Source: Salvia splendens
Lineage: Eukaryota > Streptophyta > Magnoliopsida > Lamiales > Lamiaceae
DNA: 64,000 nt
Reading direction: 5' to 3'
NCBI RefSeq assembly: GCF_004379255.2
Contig: NC_056046.1
Location: forward strand, 806,001-870,000
Positions 34,620-46,952 of this stretch are shown in pieces (position 1 is the stretch's first letter; every line of letters starts with the position of its first letter). The notes under the pieces were generated by a model. The model searched no databases and was not told the origin of the DNA. It saw only the letters and a program-made list of their open reading frames with translations. The position numbers and the translations under genes were made by a program.

Positions 34620-35375
34620 AAACTAACAGTGTAACACTTGTATTATTAATATGATTAATTTCCTTCATTAATATAGTAGTAGTACTACTACTATAACACA
34701 TTTAAATTTGTTAAATAATCATAAAAGCCGATTTCCTTTTAATTTTCATGGAAAATTAAGATTTTGAAATATGAATTATACTCCAGCCCTTAAATAATCT
34801 ACACCCACATGGTCAGATAGGACTGGCATTTATTTTAAACTACTATTGCAGTAAAGAAATTATTTTGACATGAACAGTGTTACAGATAGAATAGTTACTA
34901 CTAGAATATTGTGGATGATGTAATGCACTCAGTTATCATATTAAATAGTAGTATATCAGTAAATTAAAATACAGAAAATCATAATATAACAAAATTTTAA
35001 TAATTTTTCGATTTCAATAAAATCTACATACATCACTTGGACTCCATGCTGTCATGCATTATTAGCGAATTAATCACACGCAACTAAGCTTAATTAGAGC
35101 AGATAATCCTCCAACTCAAGGTCATTTACGTCAAACAACACCCCCTACAATAAAAACGTCAAATCGCTAAACGACACCACCTCGTTCTTCACGACTTCTC
35201 ACCTGCCTCTTTTTGTGAACCTCTGCATGTAAAAATTAAGGCGACCCCTACTTATTAAAACCCCACTGCCATTTTCTCTCTCTACCTTCATTTCCCCCCA
35301 AAACAAAGCCAATTTTTTTCATTCACAAAACCGAGGAATTCGCTCGACGAACCGAAGAAGAACTGTACTCTTGCA
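34620..35375. other. Upstream region of the ERF gene
   Basis: AT-rich DNA without a gene, turning pyrimidine-rich in the last 100 bases (ctctctctacc...). It presumably contains the promoter and leader of the group VII ERF gene. I see no unambiguous TATA box. Confidence 0.4.
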
Positions 35376-37248
35376 ATGTGTGGTGGAGCTATCATATCGG
35401 ATCTCGTGGCGCCGGCGAGCCAGTCGTCTGCGAGGCTGACGGCGGATTTGCTCTGGGGAAGCGCCGTCGCCGGTTTGAGCAGGAAGAAGAACAATCGCGG
35501 GAGCTTTCGCTCCAAGCATGCGAGATCTGCACCGATCGTCGACTTGGAGGATGATTTCGAGGCGGATTTTCAGGAATTCAAGGATCACTCCGACAACGAG
35601 GACGAGATTGGCGCGAAGAAGGCGTTCGGTTTCTCAGCTCCGAAGAGTTCTGGTTTGAAAGGTGAGGGTGAGTCTTCTTCTTGTGGTGATGTTTGGTGTT
35701 AGGTTGGTCAGCATGCTATTTCTGGAATGGATTTATGAATATTTTTTTTTGTTTTCTTATTTTCATTTATTTGTGGTAAATGCTCGGTGGTAGCCGGTAG
35801 GTAGCTGAACATTCTAGTTAGGATGTGTTTTTGGTATTTGCTTGGTTTTGACTGATGTGTATTTTAGTTTTGTTGATTCTGATTGAATTAGATGAACGAA
35901 TGTATGAAGGCATTCGTTTTTCGTGCAAAATTTAATCTATGTAGCCTGATCGAATCATAAGTTTTAATTATTGAATCGGCGTCACTAGCTATTATTGATC
36001 AAATTCCTTTTTTGTGTGATGATTATTTATGTAGTTTGAATTAATGTTTCACAAATTACAGCGAGGTTCTTTTAGAATGATAAATTGCTCAGGAATAGCT
36101 GGAAATTTTGGAATAATATTTTTCTCCCCCAACTTGTATCAAAGAGAGAGAAAATATACAATTTGTCCTTGAGAATATCTAAAATAGCAAGTATGTGCTC
36201 TTTTTATTGGACTAATCATATGTTTTCTTTTAATTTTTGTTGTAACCCTATGGATAATGGATCTAATATGTCTGCTTTAATTTTTTTGTCAATAGCCCGA
36301 ACATTCCAAAGGTATTTTTTCAACGTTGTTACTAGTTTGATGTTTCTTGTTGCTTTTTATGAAGGTATGACACCTACGGACGCTGTTGAATCCGAGGAGG
36401 CTGAGAAATCCTTGAAAAGAAAGAGGAAGAATCAGTATAGAGGGATCAGACAGCGTCCTTGGGGAAAATGGGCAGCTGAGATCCGTGACCCGAGGAAAGG
36501 GGTTCGTGTGTGGCTTGGCACATTCAACACCGCGGAGGAAGCTGCTCGAGCCTATGATGTTGAGGCTCGGAGAATCAGGGGCAACAAAGCTAAGGTGAAT
36601 TTCCCTGAAGACGCTCCGCCTGCTGTCTCAAGTAAATGTACTGTTAAGGCAAACTCGCATCAACAGGTTCCTAAGGGAATCCCGGAGGCAGTTCAGCCCA
36701 ATGAGAATGAAAGTCTGAATTTCATGAACATGCTAAATGATGACTACTTCGATTCATTTGGTGTCGTTGAAGAGAAACCACAAATGAAGCAGCTCTGCTA
36801 TGCTGAGACCTACCAAACAGCTGATGGGAGCAATCCAAAACCACTTACTCCTACTGATGGATCAAATGTTTGCTTCAGCTCTGATCAGGAAAGCAATTCT
36901 CTCGATTGCTCAGACTTCGGTTGGGGTGATAACTGCATAAAAACTTCAGAGATTTCGTCTATGCTGTCGACAGTGCTCGAGGGTGAACAAGCTGACTTTG
37001 TGGAGGATGCTGGCCAAGCGAAGAAAGCTAAAACCAATCCCGTTCCCAGTGATGAGAAGAACACTGTCTCTGATGAGCTATCAGCATTCGACTCCCAGAT
37101 GAAGCTCTTTCAGACGCCATATCCCGAGAGCAATTGGGACGTCTCACTCGAAGCTTTCCTTAATGGTGATGCAGCTCAAGATGGTGGAAGCGCAATGGAT
37201 TTTTGGTCTTTTGATGACGTCCCAGCTATGCTGGGCGGCATCAACTGA
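35376..37248 (+). CDS. Group VII ethylene response factor (RAP2.12-like) with N-degron
   Basis: Group VII ERFs are nuclear AP2/ERF factors that switch on hypoxia genes. Their N-terminal Cys, exposed after Met removal, is oxidised by plant cysteine oxidases, which sends the protein to N-degron degradation when oxygen is present. The product begins [10 protein letters not shown], the diagnostic motif. Exon 1 runs 35376-35661 (or 35667) and exon 2 36365-37248, giving 389 or 391 residues. Two tandem donors (GTGAGG and GTGAGT) six bases apart both keep the frame. KRKRK (about 113-117) is a nuclear localisation signal. The AP2 domain covers about 119-176 ([36 protein letters not shown]). The C-terminal activation-type motif is [12 protein letters not shown]...[10 protein letters not shown]. 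The 3' flank may contain a UTR intron (acceptor tttctccag near 37382). Confidence 0.95.
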
Positions 37249-38397
37249 GGCTGCTTAGCTAGTTAATGCTGACTTTATGTACATAAGGCTACATGGTAGT
37301 GCTTTCTCTACCCTTTGCTGTAATACAAATTTCCATGATTACTATGTTGTTGATTGGTCATGCTTTCTCTTGATTTTCTCCAGGTGCGGTTGCTGCTGGT
37401 GATCAAGAACGGCAAAATCCAGAAACATGCCTAAGCCATGGATGGTGTTCTACTAGGACTCTGCATAAGGGCATTACATAGGTAAAACTAGGCGGAATTC
37501 GCGTTTGAGACTTTGAAAAATCGACGATGATCAATCATATGATATATGTCTGTACGGATTATTTTTTACGCTTTTAAAACTTATATCATACCTTATCTGC
37601 CTTAGTTTGTTTCAGCATTATTTGTCTGTTATTGCACCAAATCAACTCCAGAAAGAGAGGTTGCAGTTATATCTGGAGCTGGGAGGCAGCATGCATCTTT
37701 CAAAACCTGCTTTCTGGCTGACAGATATTACTGGTTTTCTTGATTCATATCATACATTAGAAATGTTGTAAATTTGCCAAATTTTGATAAAAATGTCTTT
37801 ATTCTCATTTTAAATTATCTTCAATGATGTTTGTTGTCTGATTTATGCAAGCTGTATTCTATTTTGGGGTATCACACAAGCAGATTCTATTTTAGGGTAT
37901 CACACATTGTGTTATTTCCTTTATTGCCAAGAAACGAAACATTTGATCTTTTCTTATTTTATTCTCTTCTTTCTTCTAATTTTTTCTTTTCATTCAACCC
38001 ACTAAATAAGTTTTCTTAATTCTCATGTCAAAAAAATTGATTCAAGCAATATGGAGTGAAGGAGGGTATTTTTTTTTTTCTGAATTGGTTGTGGAATTCA
38101 TATTTGGCAACTAGTGAAAAAAATGGTATTGTTAGGTGAAAATTGAAAACTGTGTTTGTTAGGGAAAAAGGTTGGAAGTTTGGTTCCTTACATTCTCATT
38201 GTTTTGTTGCCACCACCACCACGCCTAAATAATAAATAATTTTTGTTGCTTTGATAAAGTCAAATCGATGGGCATAAGAAAATGTCACTGCTTCATACAT
38301 TTATAATTGACTAATGTATCTTTTAAAGTTGAACAAAAAAAATTCATGATAAAATAATACGTAATGTCATAGTATTAGTAGGGCATATAGTAATAGT
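37249..38397. other. ERF 3' flank and intergenic DNA
   Basis: The first ~450 bases probably belong to the ERF 3' UTR, perhaps spliced. A short duplication, 'gattctattttagggtatca' versus 'tattctattttggggtatca', lies at 37855-37910. No other gene is seen. Confidence 0.45.
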
Positions 38398-39124
38398 CAG
38401 GGACAGAACTAGAAATTGTACTAAGCCGGTGCTAAAATTTCACTATAAATACACCAAAGTGTGCTATACCTCGTATTGTCCACTTGCGATGACTTTGACT
38501 CATTTATAATAGTATTAAAAATAGTAAAAAAGAAAAATATTAGACAAATATGTCTTCTATATAGTAATTTTATAAATAGGAGTAATTAATATGAGTAGAA
38601 GGTGAAATCTATTTATTAAAATTAATGAAAATAGTAAATGAATATGTATAGGCATATTGATCAAAAATAAAATATGAGATGAATAATTGCTGACAAAATA
38701 TTAATCAGTAATGTTATTATACAAATAAAAATAATAAAATTACAAAATATTAATAAATAAATTGATTTATATATTACTGTTATTATATAAATAAAAATTA
38801 TAAAATTTTAAATAGTACAGTAATTGATATTAAAACATTTTTCAAAAAGAACAAATATTAGTAATATATTCCAAAACACACAAAACAAGAAATAGGATTT
38901 AAATATGCTCTCTGTTACCGAGATCATAATTATGCAACTCCGATTTATCTTTCAACAGCCTGTTTCTCTTCCCTCTTTCCTTTATTTCTCCATCATCTTC
39001 TTTCTCAAGCTATTCTATCTCTGTAAAGAAGAAAGTACGAAAACACTACATCAGATTCTAAGAGGACGGCACCGGCCAAGCCCCCGCTGGAGCGGTGGCT
39101 TGGCCTATTCTATCTCCGTCCCTG
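38398..39124. mobile_element. Non-autonomous hAT-type element with 8-bp target-site duplication
   Basis: 'gtaatagt' flanks both ends (38390-38397 and 39125-39132). The ends are cagggacagaactagaa and, on the other strand, ccagggacggagatagaata, a short imperfect terminal inverted repeat. The interior is AT-rich without a transposase frame. An 8-bp duplication with short inverted repeats fits the hAT superfamily. Confidence 0.7.
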
Positions 39125-39318
39125 GTAATAGTATTAGTATTAGTAGGGCATATATGTCTCTCAATCTTAAAATCTTACTGTGCAAATATTTTATTAAAAA
39201 AATATTTTTAATCATCCATATTTTAATAGTTCTAATAAGTCCGAAGGTTGAATGGTATAAATAAAAAATTCGCCCCAATTAACTATGCAAATGATTAAAT
39301 TATTGTAAAATACTGGAG

Positions 39319-40056
39319 TAGGGGTGTGCATTCGGGTTTCGGTTCGCTCTTTTGCCAAAACCGAAAAATCGAATTTAGTTCAAAATCCAAACCGAACCGA
39401 AACCGAACTTAAAAAACCGAAAAACCCGAAAAAAACCGAAAAACCTGAAAAAAATAAATATAATATAAATATATATTTATATATGTGTATTTTATTTTAT
39501 TTTATATATACTAATAGAATATTTATTTATAATATAAAATTAATAATACATATAATATATATTATATAGTAGAATATATTAAAAGAATATATATATATTA
39601 TATATAATATAATATATTAAATTAATAGAATATACTCCCTCCGTCCCACATAATTTGGGACACTTTGACCGGGCACGGGTTTTAAGAAATGTAATGAAAA
39701 GTGAGTTGAAAAAGTTAGTGGAAATGTGGGTCCTACTTTTATATATTAGTTTTATAATTAAATGTGAGTAGGAATGAGTTAGTGGAATGTGGGGTCCACT
39801 ACCAAAAATGGTAAAAGTGAAATGGGTCAAATTATGTGGGACGTCCCGAAATGGAAAACTGGGTCAAATTATGTGGGACGGAGGGAGTATATATAATTCG
39901 TTTTTTCGGTTTTTTTCTTCGCCCGAACCGAAAAATCGAAATATTTTTATTTTTAAAACCGAACCGAACCGAAAAACCGAAAAATCGAACCGAATTTCAA
40001 AATTTCGGTTTGATTCGGTTCGGATATTCGGTTTCCGATTTTTTTGCTCACCCCTA
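39319..40056. mobile_element. hAT-type element with (AACCG)-rich arms, containing a nested MITE
   Basis: It starts taggggtgtgcattcgg and ends with the complement ...cacccct-a. 'tactggag' is duplicated perfectly at 39311-39318 and 40057-40064. Both arms are built of degenerate 'aaccgaaccgaaaaaccga' repeats in opposite orientation, so the element could fold into a long hairpin. A Stowaway-like MITE (39633-39889) has inserted near the middle. Confidence 0.85.
39633..39889. mobile_element. Stowaway-like MITE nested in the hAT element
   Basis: The ends tactccctccgtcccacata and ...tatgtgggacggagggagta are near-perfect inverted repeats flanked by TA. The right end is partly duplicated: 'gggtcaaattatgtgggacg' occurs at about 39824 and again at 39861. 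Confidence 0.85.
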
Positions 40057-40516
40057 TACTGGAGTGTTATTTAAACTACAAAATTGGTAAACGAAAATTA
40101 TGCTTGCACCGTTTTGGTAACTGAAATAGAAAAGGAGTACTATCTTTAATTCGTTGGGACGGAAGTAGTACCATCTTTAATTCATTTCTTAATTATCTAC
40201 ATTAAATTTTATCTTGGAATTTTATGATTACAAATATGTAATATGTTATTGTTTATTATAAATGAATAATTTATCTTAATTTATTGCCATTGGAATTTGG
40301 ATTAATAGTTTTGGGCATTTCGCTATCTACAAATTAAAAAAAAATTGATCAGCAGCTAAACTATCTCCTGAAGAAGAATTGCACTCCATAAATAAGGTGA
40401 ATCGGTTAAAATTGATTCCTCTAAGAATTTGAACGCCACGGCTTCTATTCCTGAAATTGGTAACTTGATTCACTCCCTATTGTATTCTTCTTGATTTCAT
40501 TTTACAGTTGGTAAAA

Positions 40517-42526
40517 ATGGCAGGTTCAGCGATTTTCGAAGCTGTGGCTAAAGGAGACCTTAAACAACTCAAGGGTGAAATCTTGTTTCTTGATTTCCAA
40601 TTATTGTAATGTCGGATTCTAGTAATACTTTTAATTTCGCAGCAATTAGTAAAAAGGTTGATGACAAGTTGGAGCTGCGGAAAATTTGCGATGAATACTA
40701 CGATTTCTCCACTGGCCGGAATGTGTTGCATCACGCGGCTGGAATCGGACATTTTGATATTTGCAAATTCTTGATAGAGGGCGTCCAAGTTTATATAAAT
40801 TCCTTTACTTTCAAGAGTAATATTCCTTATTTTGAATAATTTGATACTTATAATTCTTGAATTGTTTGATCTGAGGATTGTATGCTACTCCTGTGGCAGA
40901 AGCTGTGAAAGGGGGACACACCAAAACTGTGAAGTTTTTCATCAAACATCATGGTGTAACTGATTGAGGGATTCACTCCATTGCACTATGCAGTTCTAAA
41001 AGGTGAGTGGCTGGTTTTCTAGTTGTAATGCTGTTGTAAGCTCTAATCGATTGGTTTGGTTTGGTTTGGTTTGGTTTCAGATAATATCGAGCTTGTGCAA
41101 TTGTTGCTGATGCAAGGTGGTTTGGTAGATCGAGATTCTGTAGATGGAACACCTTTACAGATTGCTGTTTCTCGTGGAAATGTTGAGGCTGTCAAGTGTC
41201 TCCTATCTCATGGCGCAAACGTAGTCATTGTTTGTTTTGTGTTTCTTGATAACTTCAACTGGTTTCATTTATAAATTAACACACTTTGGTGATGATATAT
41301 GATCTTTTGATTAAGTTATGAATATATTTCTTGTATTTGCTTATTATATAATCTGCTATCCATTTTGCAGCCGTCTTATTATGATGCAATTGCGGACACC
41401 CCTCTTTTATGTGCACTCATTTGAATGCCTCAATGTGCTGCTGCTTGAGGTATGTTTATGTGAAATGAAAATATGTATCTTGTTATAAACTTCTTTAGCT
41501 CTGTATTTTAGTAGCTTTTCATAATCATGGGTTAAGTAGTTTCTCTTGGCAGGCTGGTGCGGACCCAAATTCGCATTACACCGCGTTAAGTCCTTTGGGA
41601 TTTGCTGCAAAACAAGATGACACAAAATTTGTTAAGTGTTAAAGCAAATCCAGATTCATTTCAAGCAGTTAAATTCTATGCCTCTCTTGTTGCAGACATC
41701 CTTGTTTAAAACCAATTCACTGTCGTTTAATCTTTTTTGCCACTCGTAGAATAATGTTATTGACAATGACGACTTGCAGGATTTTACTAAACCAATTCAG
41801 GATGCTGCGTAATCGTGCTGCTGTGGAGATTTTGTTTCCAGTGACTGAACAAATTGCACATTATCCAAATTGGACAGTTGATGGCATAATCGAGTACACT
41901 CATTCTGAAGAATTTAAAACAAAGGTTTGAAACTAATTTTGATCTTCAATTGAATTTGCAACATAACATGTGTATTTATGCAGATGGAGAAGAAAATGAC
42001 AATCTGCTTGGCAGAAGTAGACATCAGAGGGAAGCAATATGCGAGCAATAAGGAATACAGCGATTCCATCATAAACTATAGAATGGTAGTAAACTTTTTT
42101 TTCTCTAAGCCAGTTGATCATCTTCTTCTCATCCATATATGTGATGCGTAGGTATTAAAGCTAAGCACGTGTGAAGCGCGCATGGGTCAATGCAATCGTG
42201 CTATGTTTAATGTTCAGAAATGCATTAGACTCAAGCCAGACTTGGCCGTCCCTTACCATGAATTCGAAGGAGAAATTGTTTATGAGATAGTCAAGGTATT
42301 AATGTGATCATCTTCAAACTACATATCAATTCCTCATCTAACGTGTAATGATTGTGTTTTGTGAAGAAATTCCTCATGGCATGCCTTGCCTTGCCTTTTC
42401 CTTGGATCCTCACAACAGGAAAACCGGTGATGCATTTGGGTAACTACTCAAATTCTAATGTTTTTTTTTTTGTTACTAAAACATTTCTTGATACTAATTG
42501 TGTTTTGTTTTTATGGTGGCAGAGTT
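40517..42526 (+). pseudogene. Ankyrin-repeat/TPR protein gene, decayed
   Basis: The start MAGSAIFEAVAKGDLKQLK (exon 40517-40574) joins in frame to 40643 onward (AISKKVDDKLELRKICDEYY, NVLHHAAGIGHFDICKFLIEG). Later blocks show ankyrin repeats (ATPVAEAVKGGHTKTVKFFI, TPLHYAVLK, NIELVQLLLMQGGLVDRDS, TPLQIAVSRGNVEAVKCLL, GADPNSHYTALSPLGFAAKQ). A conserved linker (NRAAVEILFPVTEQIAHYP, EYTHSEEFKTK) and TPR-like sequence (YASNKEYSDSIINYRM) follow. Lesions: an extra base near 40964 splits HHGVTD from GFTPLHYAVLK; a shift puts TGA at 41422-41424 before SFECLNVLLLE; another shift near 41640 (KFVKC then stop); and another near 41804 before NRAAVEIL. A hAT element interrupts the distal part at 42527. Intact relatives would be cytosolic scaffold-type proteins of poorly known role. 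Confidence 0.8.
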
Positions 42527-43375
42527 CAGTGGCGTATCCAGGATTTTCGATATGGGGGTTCAAAAAAATTACTGATTTAAAATTTCACAATGTGACTAAT
42601 CAATTTTGTTTTCTTTGTTATGTTTTCTTAATTGTTCTAATATTTAAAATGAAATATGTCTTTATTTTTTACCAAAAAACTTCATTTTAAATAAATAAAA
42701 AATTATTTTATAGTGTCACGTAGAGAGTCATTATGCATATGAAATACAAGTATCCATGTTTTGTTACTTAGCAATATTAATTATATTAATATATATAATA
42801 TACTGAGGAGGTTAATTTTATAAATATTACTTTATGATACTTATTTCAAATTAGTAATTAAACTTGAGTTGTTTGTAAAATATTTTACTCTATATTAGTC
42901 ATAAGTATCTATTAAAAATAATTAATGAAAATTAAATATGAAAGAATATAAAATTAAATTAAAAAAGAATAAGTTAGTGGTTAAACTAATAAATGTTTGT
43001 TAAAAACGAAACAAATAATGAAACTTAAACATGAATTGTGAAGGAGATATGGATTAAAAACAAAATTAAATTGATAAAAAGTCATATGGATTAAAACAAA
43101 GTTAATGAATTGTGAAGGAGATATGAATTAAAAACAAAATTAAATTGATAAAAAGGTCATACGGATTAAAACAAAGTTAATTTCGAGAAGATAAAACAAA
43201 AGCAACAAGGGAATGCGATTGAGAAGGGTTGATCTTGGATCTCCAATATGGAAAACGAGGGCATTTTCCATTGTGACATAAATCAATTTTGTTAAAATGG
43301 TACTACATATAATATTAAAGCACAAAGTTTTGGGGGTACAGTTGTACCCCTTGTTCCCATGTGCATACGCCACTG
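42527..43375. mobile_element. Non-autonomous hAT-type element in the ankyrin/TPR pseudogene
   Basis: The ends are cagtggcgtatccaggattt and, on the other strand, cagtggcgtatgcacatggg. The target 'gcagagtt' is duplicated perfectly (42519-42526 and 43376-43383). The interior is AT-rich, with a ~75-base tandem duplication containing 'aattgtgaaggagatatg' (about 43032-43185). No transposase frame is present. Confidence 0.85.
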
Positions 43376-43383
43376 GCAGAGTT

Positions 43384-44728
43384 TGTTTGTTTGATTACTT
43401 TGTTTGGTTGAGTCAGATGAGCAGCCCCGACCAGATTTTGAGTTGTATTCTATTGTAGAATTTTCCCATTTTTTGGAGGAGATAATATTTTGGATCATAT
43501 TCAATTGTCACTATCAAATACTCCACATTGATTCATAATTCATAGCAAATATTTGTTTCATATACTCCATCCACATTGATTAATAAATTGTGCTGCATTT
43601 TTTTTTTCTTTATTCTTCATTTTCGTTAAATAAAAGTTTATGAAAGCTGCGGTCTTTGATTATATTGGATTTGAGACCGTTAATTTATAATGTTAATAAA
43701 ATTAATATTATATTAATACTATATATAACCGTCGCCTAGTGACATCTCCAATAACAAAATTCCTAGGGTCGGAATTTCCCACCCAATGTATACAACCAAT
43801 ATCTCGGTCAATCGGCCATCTCTCATCTTATTTCGCAGCTCTGACAATACCTTTTTTTCACCGTTTGACCGACTAATTTGAGATATGACTCAAATTCAAT
43901 TTACATCGACGAATAAGAAAGTTTTAGAAAAGTTGCAAATAGTAGTAATATATTAACATCTATTATCAAGTAAGTCTTTTTTTAGTCTATCTTATAAAAT
44001 TAGTCACTTTCATTTTTTATAACTTTTTCTTTGTTATAAAGTGAGTCATATTATTCGCTAACAATATTCAAATTACTTTTTCTTCTATTTTTCTGATACT
44101 TTTGCTAATTTTGCAAAATTCGTGTTGTTTCTAAAGTCCCAATACATTGATGCATCATGTTTCTTCACATTTACCATTTCAACATGCCATCACAAAACTT
44201 CAGTAGGTAAAGACGCATCTCGAATGAGAATTAATATATTCTCAGTTAATCTCTACCTCTTTTTCTAGATCAAAAAGATTATGGCTTTGAGATTTTAATT
44301 TCCAATAATTTTTTTTAAAAAAAAATACCGATCGAGATTTGATAAGTTTTTTTGAATTTCTTGTGGAATTGGGTCGCGAATTCAGTAAGTTACAACAGGC
44401 ACAGCATATAAAAATAAATAACAGCAAAATAATAATTTGCATAACGAATAAGAAATTTAATTAAAACGTAAGTACATGGACGAGCTTAATCTTTTATTTT
44501 ATCTAATTGGGTAATTTTTATTTAGCCTTTTTATCTTTCGATTCTGGGCTTTGAGCAAACAAGATTTTTTCCTTTGGGCCTATAGAGGCCCAATATTTTA
44601 AATAAACCAACAACAAAATAACAATTTTATAAAATAAAATAAAATGCAATAAAAAAATAGATTAAACAAATTATCACGTACATGGATATCAAACCTCATC
44701 GTATCTAACACAAGTCACTAAATTCTTT
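43384..44728. other. Intergenic region
   Basis: About 1.3 kb of AT-rich DNA between the decayed ankyrin gene and the NdhS-like gene. The first ~120 bases could still hold a remnant of the ankyrin gene's last exon. Nothing else can be supported. Confidence 0.4.
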
Positions 44729-46435
44729 ATGGCGTTGCTCTCTCACGGCTCTTTCTCCGGCGCGGCCATTTTCCGCCACGCCGCCACACCGCGAAGCCCG
44801 ATTCGAGCCGTGCAATCCGCCGAGAACGAGAAGAAGGTTGCTGACACCAAAGATGAGCAAAAACCGCCAAGCCCAAGAAGCCAGTTTACTCCAGTCAGTT
44901 TTATATACATTCAAAAATCTGATATTTTCGTAAAATCTACAAGCATTGCGCTTAATTTGTAGAGTAATTGCATTTTAACAGTCTGTAATTAGGGGCGGAC
45001 ACAGAAAAAAAAAATATTGTTACAGACTTCAATTGCTTAATTTGTAGAGTAATTGCACTTTAACGGTCAGTAATTAGAGGCAGACACAGAAAAAAATGTT
45101 GTTACAGACTTCAATTGAGCCTACTTTCTAAACGTAGAAGTTTACATAGTTCAAATGCAATTACTTTGTATATTGGTTTTTATGAGGTCAGTAGTTTTTA
45201 TTTTCCTATCTAAAAGTGTTATGTTTCTTGATATGGTTTTGTTAGTGAAGAAGGGACAGATCGTGAGAGTCGACAAGGAAAAATATCTCAATAGTGTAAA
45301 TGTAAGTTGATTTCTATTTAGAGTTTTTATTTAATTTGATTGGAATAAGGTTTATGACACAAAACAATAGTATCAAGTTAATTGGGGCAAGTATTCATGC
45401 TATTTACTTGAGTTTTCTATTTAAGGTCATGGTTTAGTTATTGTTTAAATGAGTAGGTTTTCTATTTCTATTGCTTACTATTTGTGGTTATCGGATTTTT
45501 TTTTTTTTTTGCTATTGAGGCTGTTGGATAACCGCAAGAGTTCTGAATATTTATGTCGCTTACCATCGTCGACTTGTTTATATTTTCTTGTGTTCTTCCG
45601 CTACTTTTAGGCCATCCGCAATGGGGCGGACGATGGCACGCGCCCGCCATCGTCCGCCCCATTGCGGGTGCGTGACATAGGCCGCGGACGATCGTCGCGC
45701 CCTATACTAAGGGCGCGGAGTATAGCGCGGACGATGTCCATCGTCGGCGCCATCGCCCGCCCCATTGCGGCCTACGCGGACTATGGCCGCGGACGATAGG
45801 CCATCGGCCGCGCCATCGTCCGCCCCACTGTGGGCTACGCGGACGATGGTCGCGGACGATGGCAGCGCGAGGAGGAGGTAGTAGGAGGTAGGAGGTGAGA
45901 AGGTAGGATGATAAAACTGATGAGGTGGTGCGCCATAGGACGCCCCACTGCTGATGCCCTTAATGTAGTAGTATTCGATTGCGTGTTTGCAATCTCACTA
46001 CAATTTCGTTGTTGATCTGGCGATGTTTCTATTCTGAATTGCTTTTACAGTGTTGTAGTTTGTCACTTGCCTATTTTTGGCTGAGAGAATGCAAATTCAA
46101 TAATCGGCACAATCTATATATACTAAATCGATAAATTTCCCATTTCTAGTATTTATCAGTCGGGCATCCGCCTTTCTACAAAGGGTCGGACTATATATAC
46201 GAAGATCGGGGTGAGGTAGCATAACATTTCCCTCTCTGTATATTATTGATAATTGGCTTGTCTTAATTAATTAATATATGATCTTGGCATTAGCTAGGTG
46301 CTGGACTTGCGCATATTTGAGACCGGTGATTTGTGGGACGTACGAAAAAGGCAAATGAGACTCTTATTGTGGGACGGATATAGTAATCTAATTATTTATA
46401 GACTTAGGTTTAGTAGAGAATGGGCCCTAAAATAA
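44729..46435 (+). pseudogene. Chloroplast NDH subunit S (NdhS/CRR31), C-terminally truncated
   Basis: NdhS is a nuclear-encoded, SH3-like subunit that forms the ferredoxin-docking site of the chloroplast NDH complex. Exons 44729-44893, 45251-45301, 46150-46215 and 46298 onward join in frame with GT-AG borders. They give a Ser/Ala/Arg-rich transit-peptide-like N-terminus, then KGQIVRVDKEKYLNSVN, YLSVGHPPFYKGSDYIYEDR and GEVLDLRIFETG. At that point the conserved sequence stops. The frame continues through MITE-like DNA (twice 'gtgggacg') as DLWDVRKRQMRLLLWDGY and ends at 46435, for 139 residues. The family normally continues with more of the SH3-like fold and a C-terminal part; I do not find these downstream. 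Intron 2 contains a Harbinger MITE. Loss of function is inferred, not proven. Confidence 0.8.
45610..45959. mobile_element. PIF/Harbinger (Tourist-like) MITE, GC-rich, in NdhS intron 2
   Basis: TTA flanks both sides (45607-45609 and 45960-45962). The ends ggccatccgcaatggggcgg and, on the other strand, gggcatcagcagtggggcgt are inverted repeats. The inside repeats 'ggacgatgg' and 'ccatcgtccgcccc' in both orientations, so the transcript would fold strongly. It is far more GC-rich than the intron around it. Confidence 0.85.
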
Positions 46436-46952
46436 ATAATTGTTGGACTTATATAGAAGATGGCCAGGCCCAATAACGACAAAATATCTGAGAAACTCAC
46501 ATGGCTATGGCCCACCAACCTAAGTTTCTAGAAATAGTCATTGTAATGTCATAATTCAAAGACTATGCCCTACACAAATTTGCACCTACAGTGTAGTGTG
46601 TGTGTACAAGTACAAACAAATACTTTCCAATCGAATTTGAACCAATCTAAACTTTCAGTATTTGAGAGATTATAAATTCGAACTCTAAAAATCCAAAAAA
46701 AAATCATAACTAAATCTTAATCAAACTGAAAATATAAAGTATTTTTTATTATTAATATAATAGATTAGAATAATTCAAATGAACTTTTATACTAGTATGT
46801 ATTATGTATAATTCAAGTATTAAGTTTTTTAATTTTTAAAAATGAATTTTGAAGAAAAAGAAAGATGATCTGAACTAATGTTATTTATTTTAAATTTATG
46901 CTTTTTTTAACTTACAAATGTTATTTATTTTAAAATTTTGCTTTTTTTATAG
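46436..46952. other. Junction between two truncated genes
   Basis: About 0.5 kb of AT-rich DNA separates the point where NdhS homology has ended from the first recognisable GDSL exon. Neither the missing C-terminus of NdhS nor the missing N-terminus of the GDSL lipase can be seen here. Confidence 0.5.
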
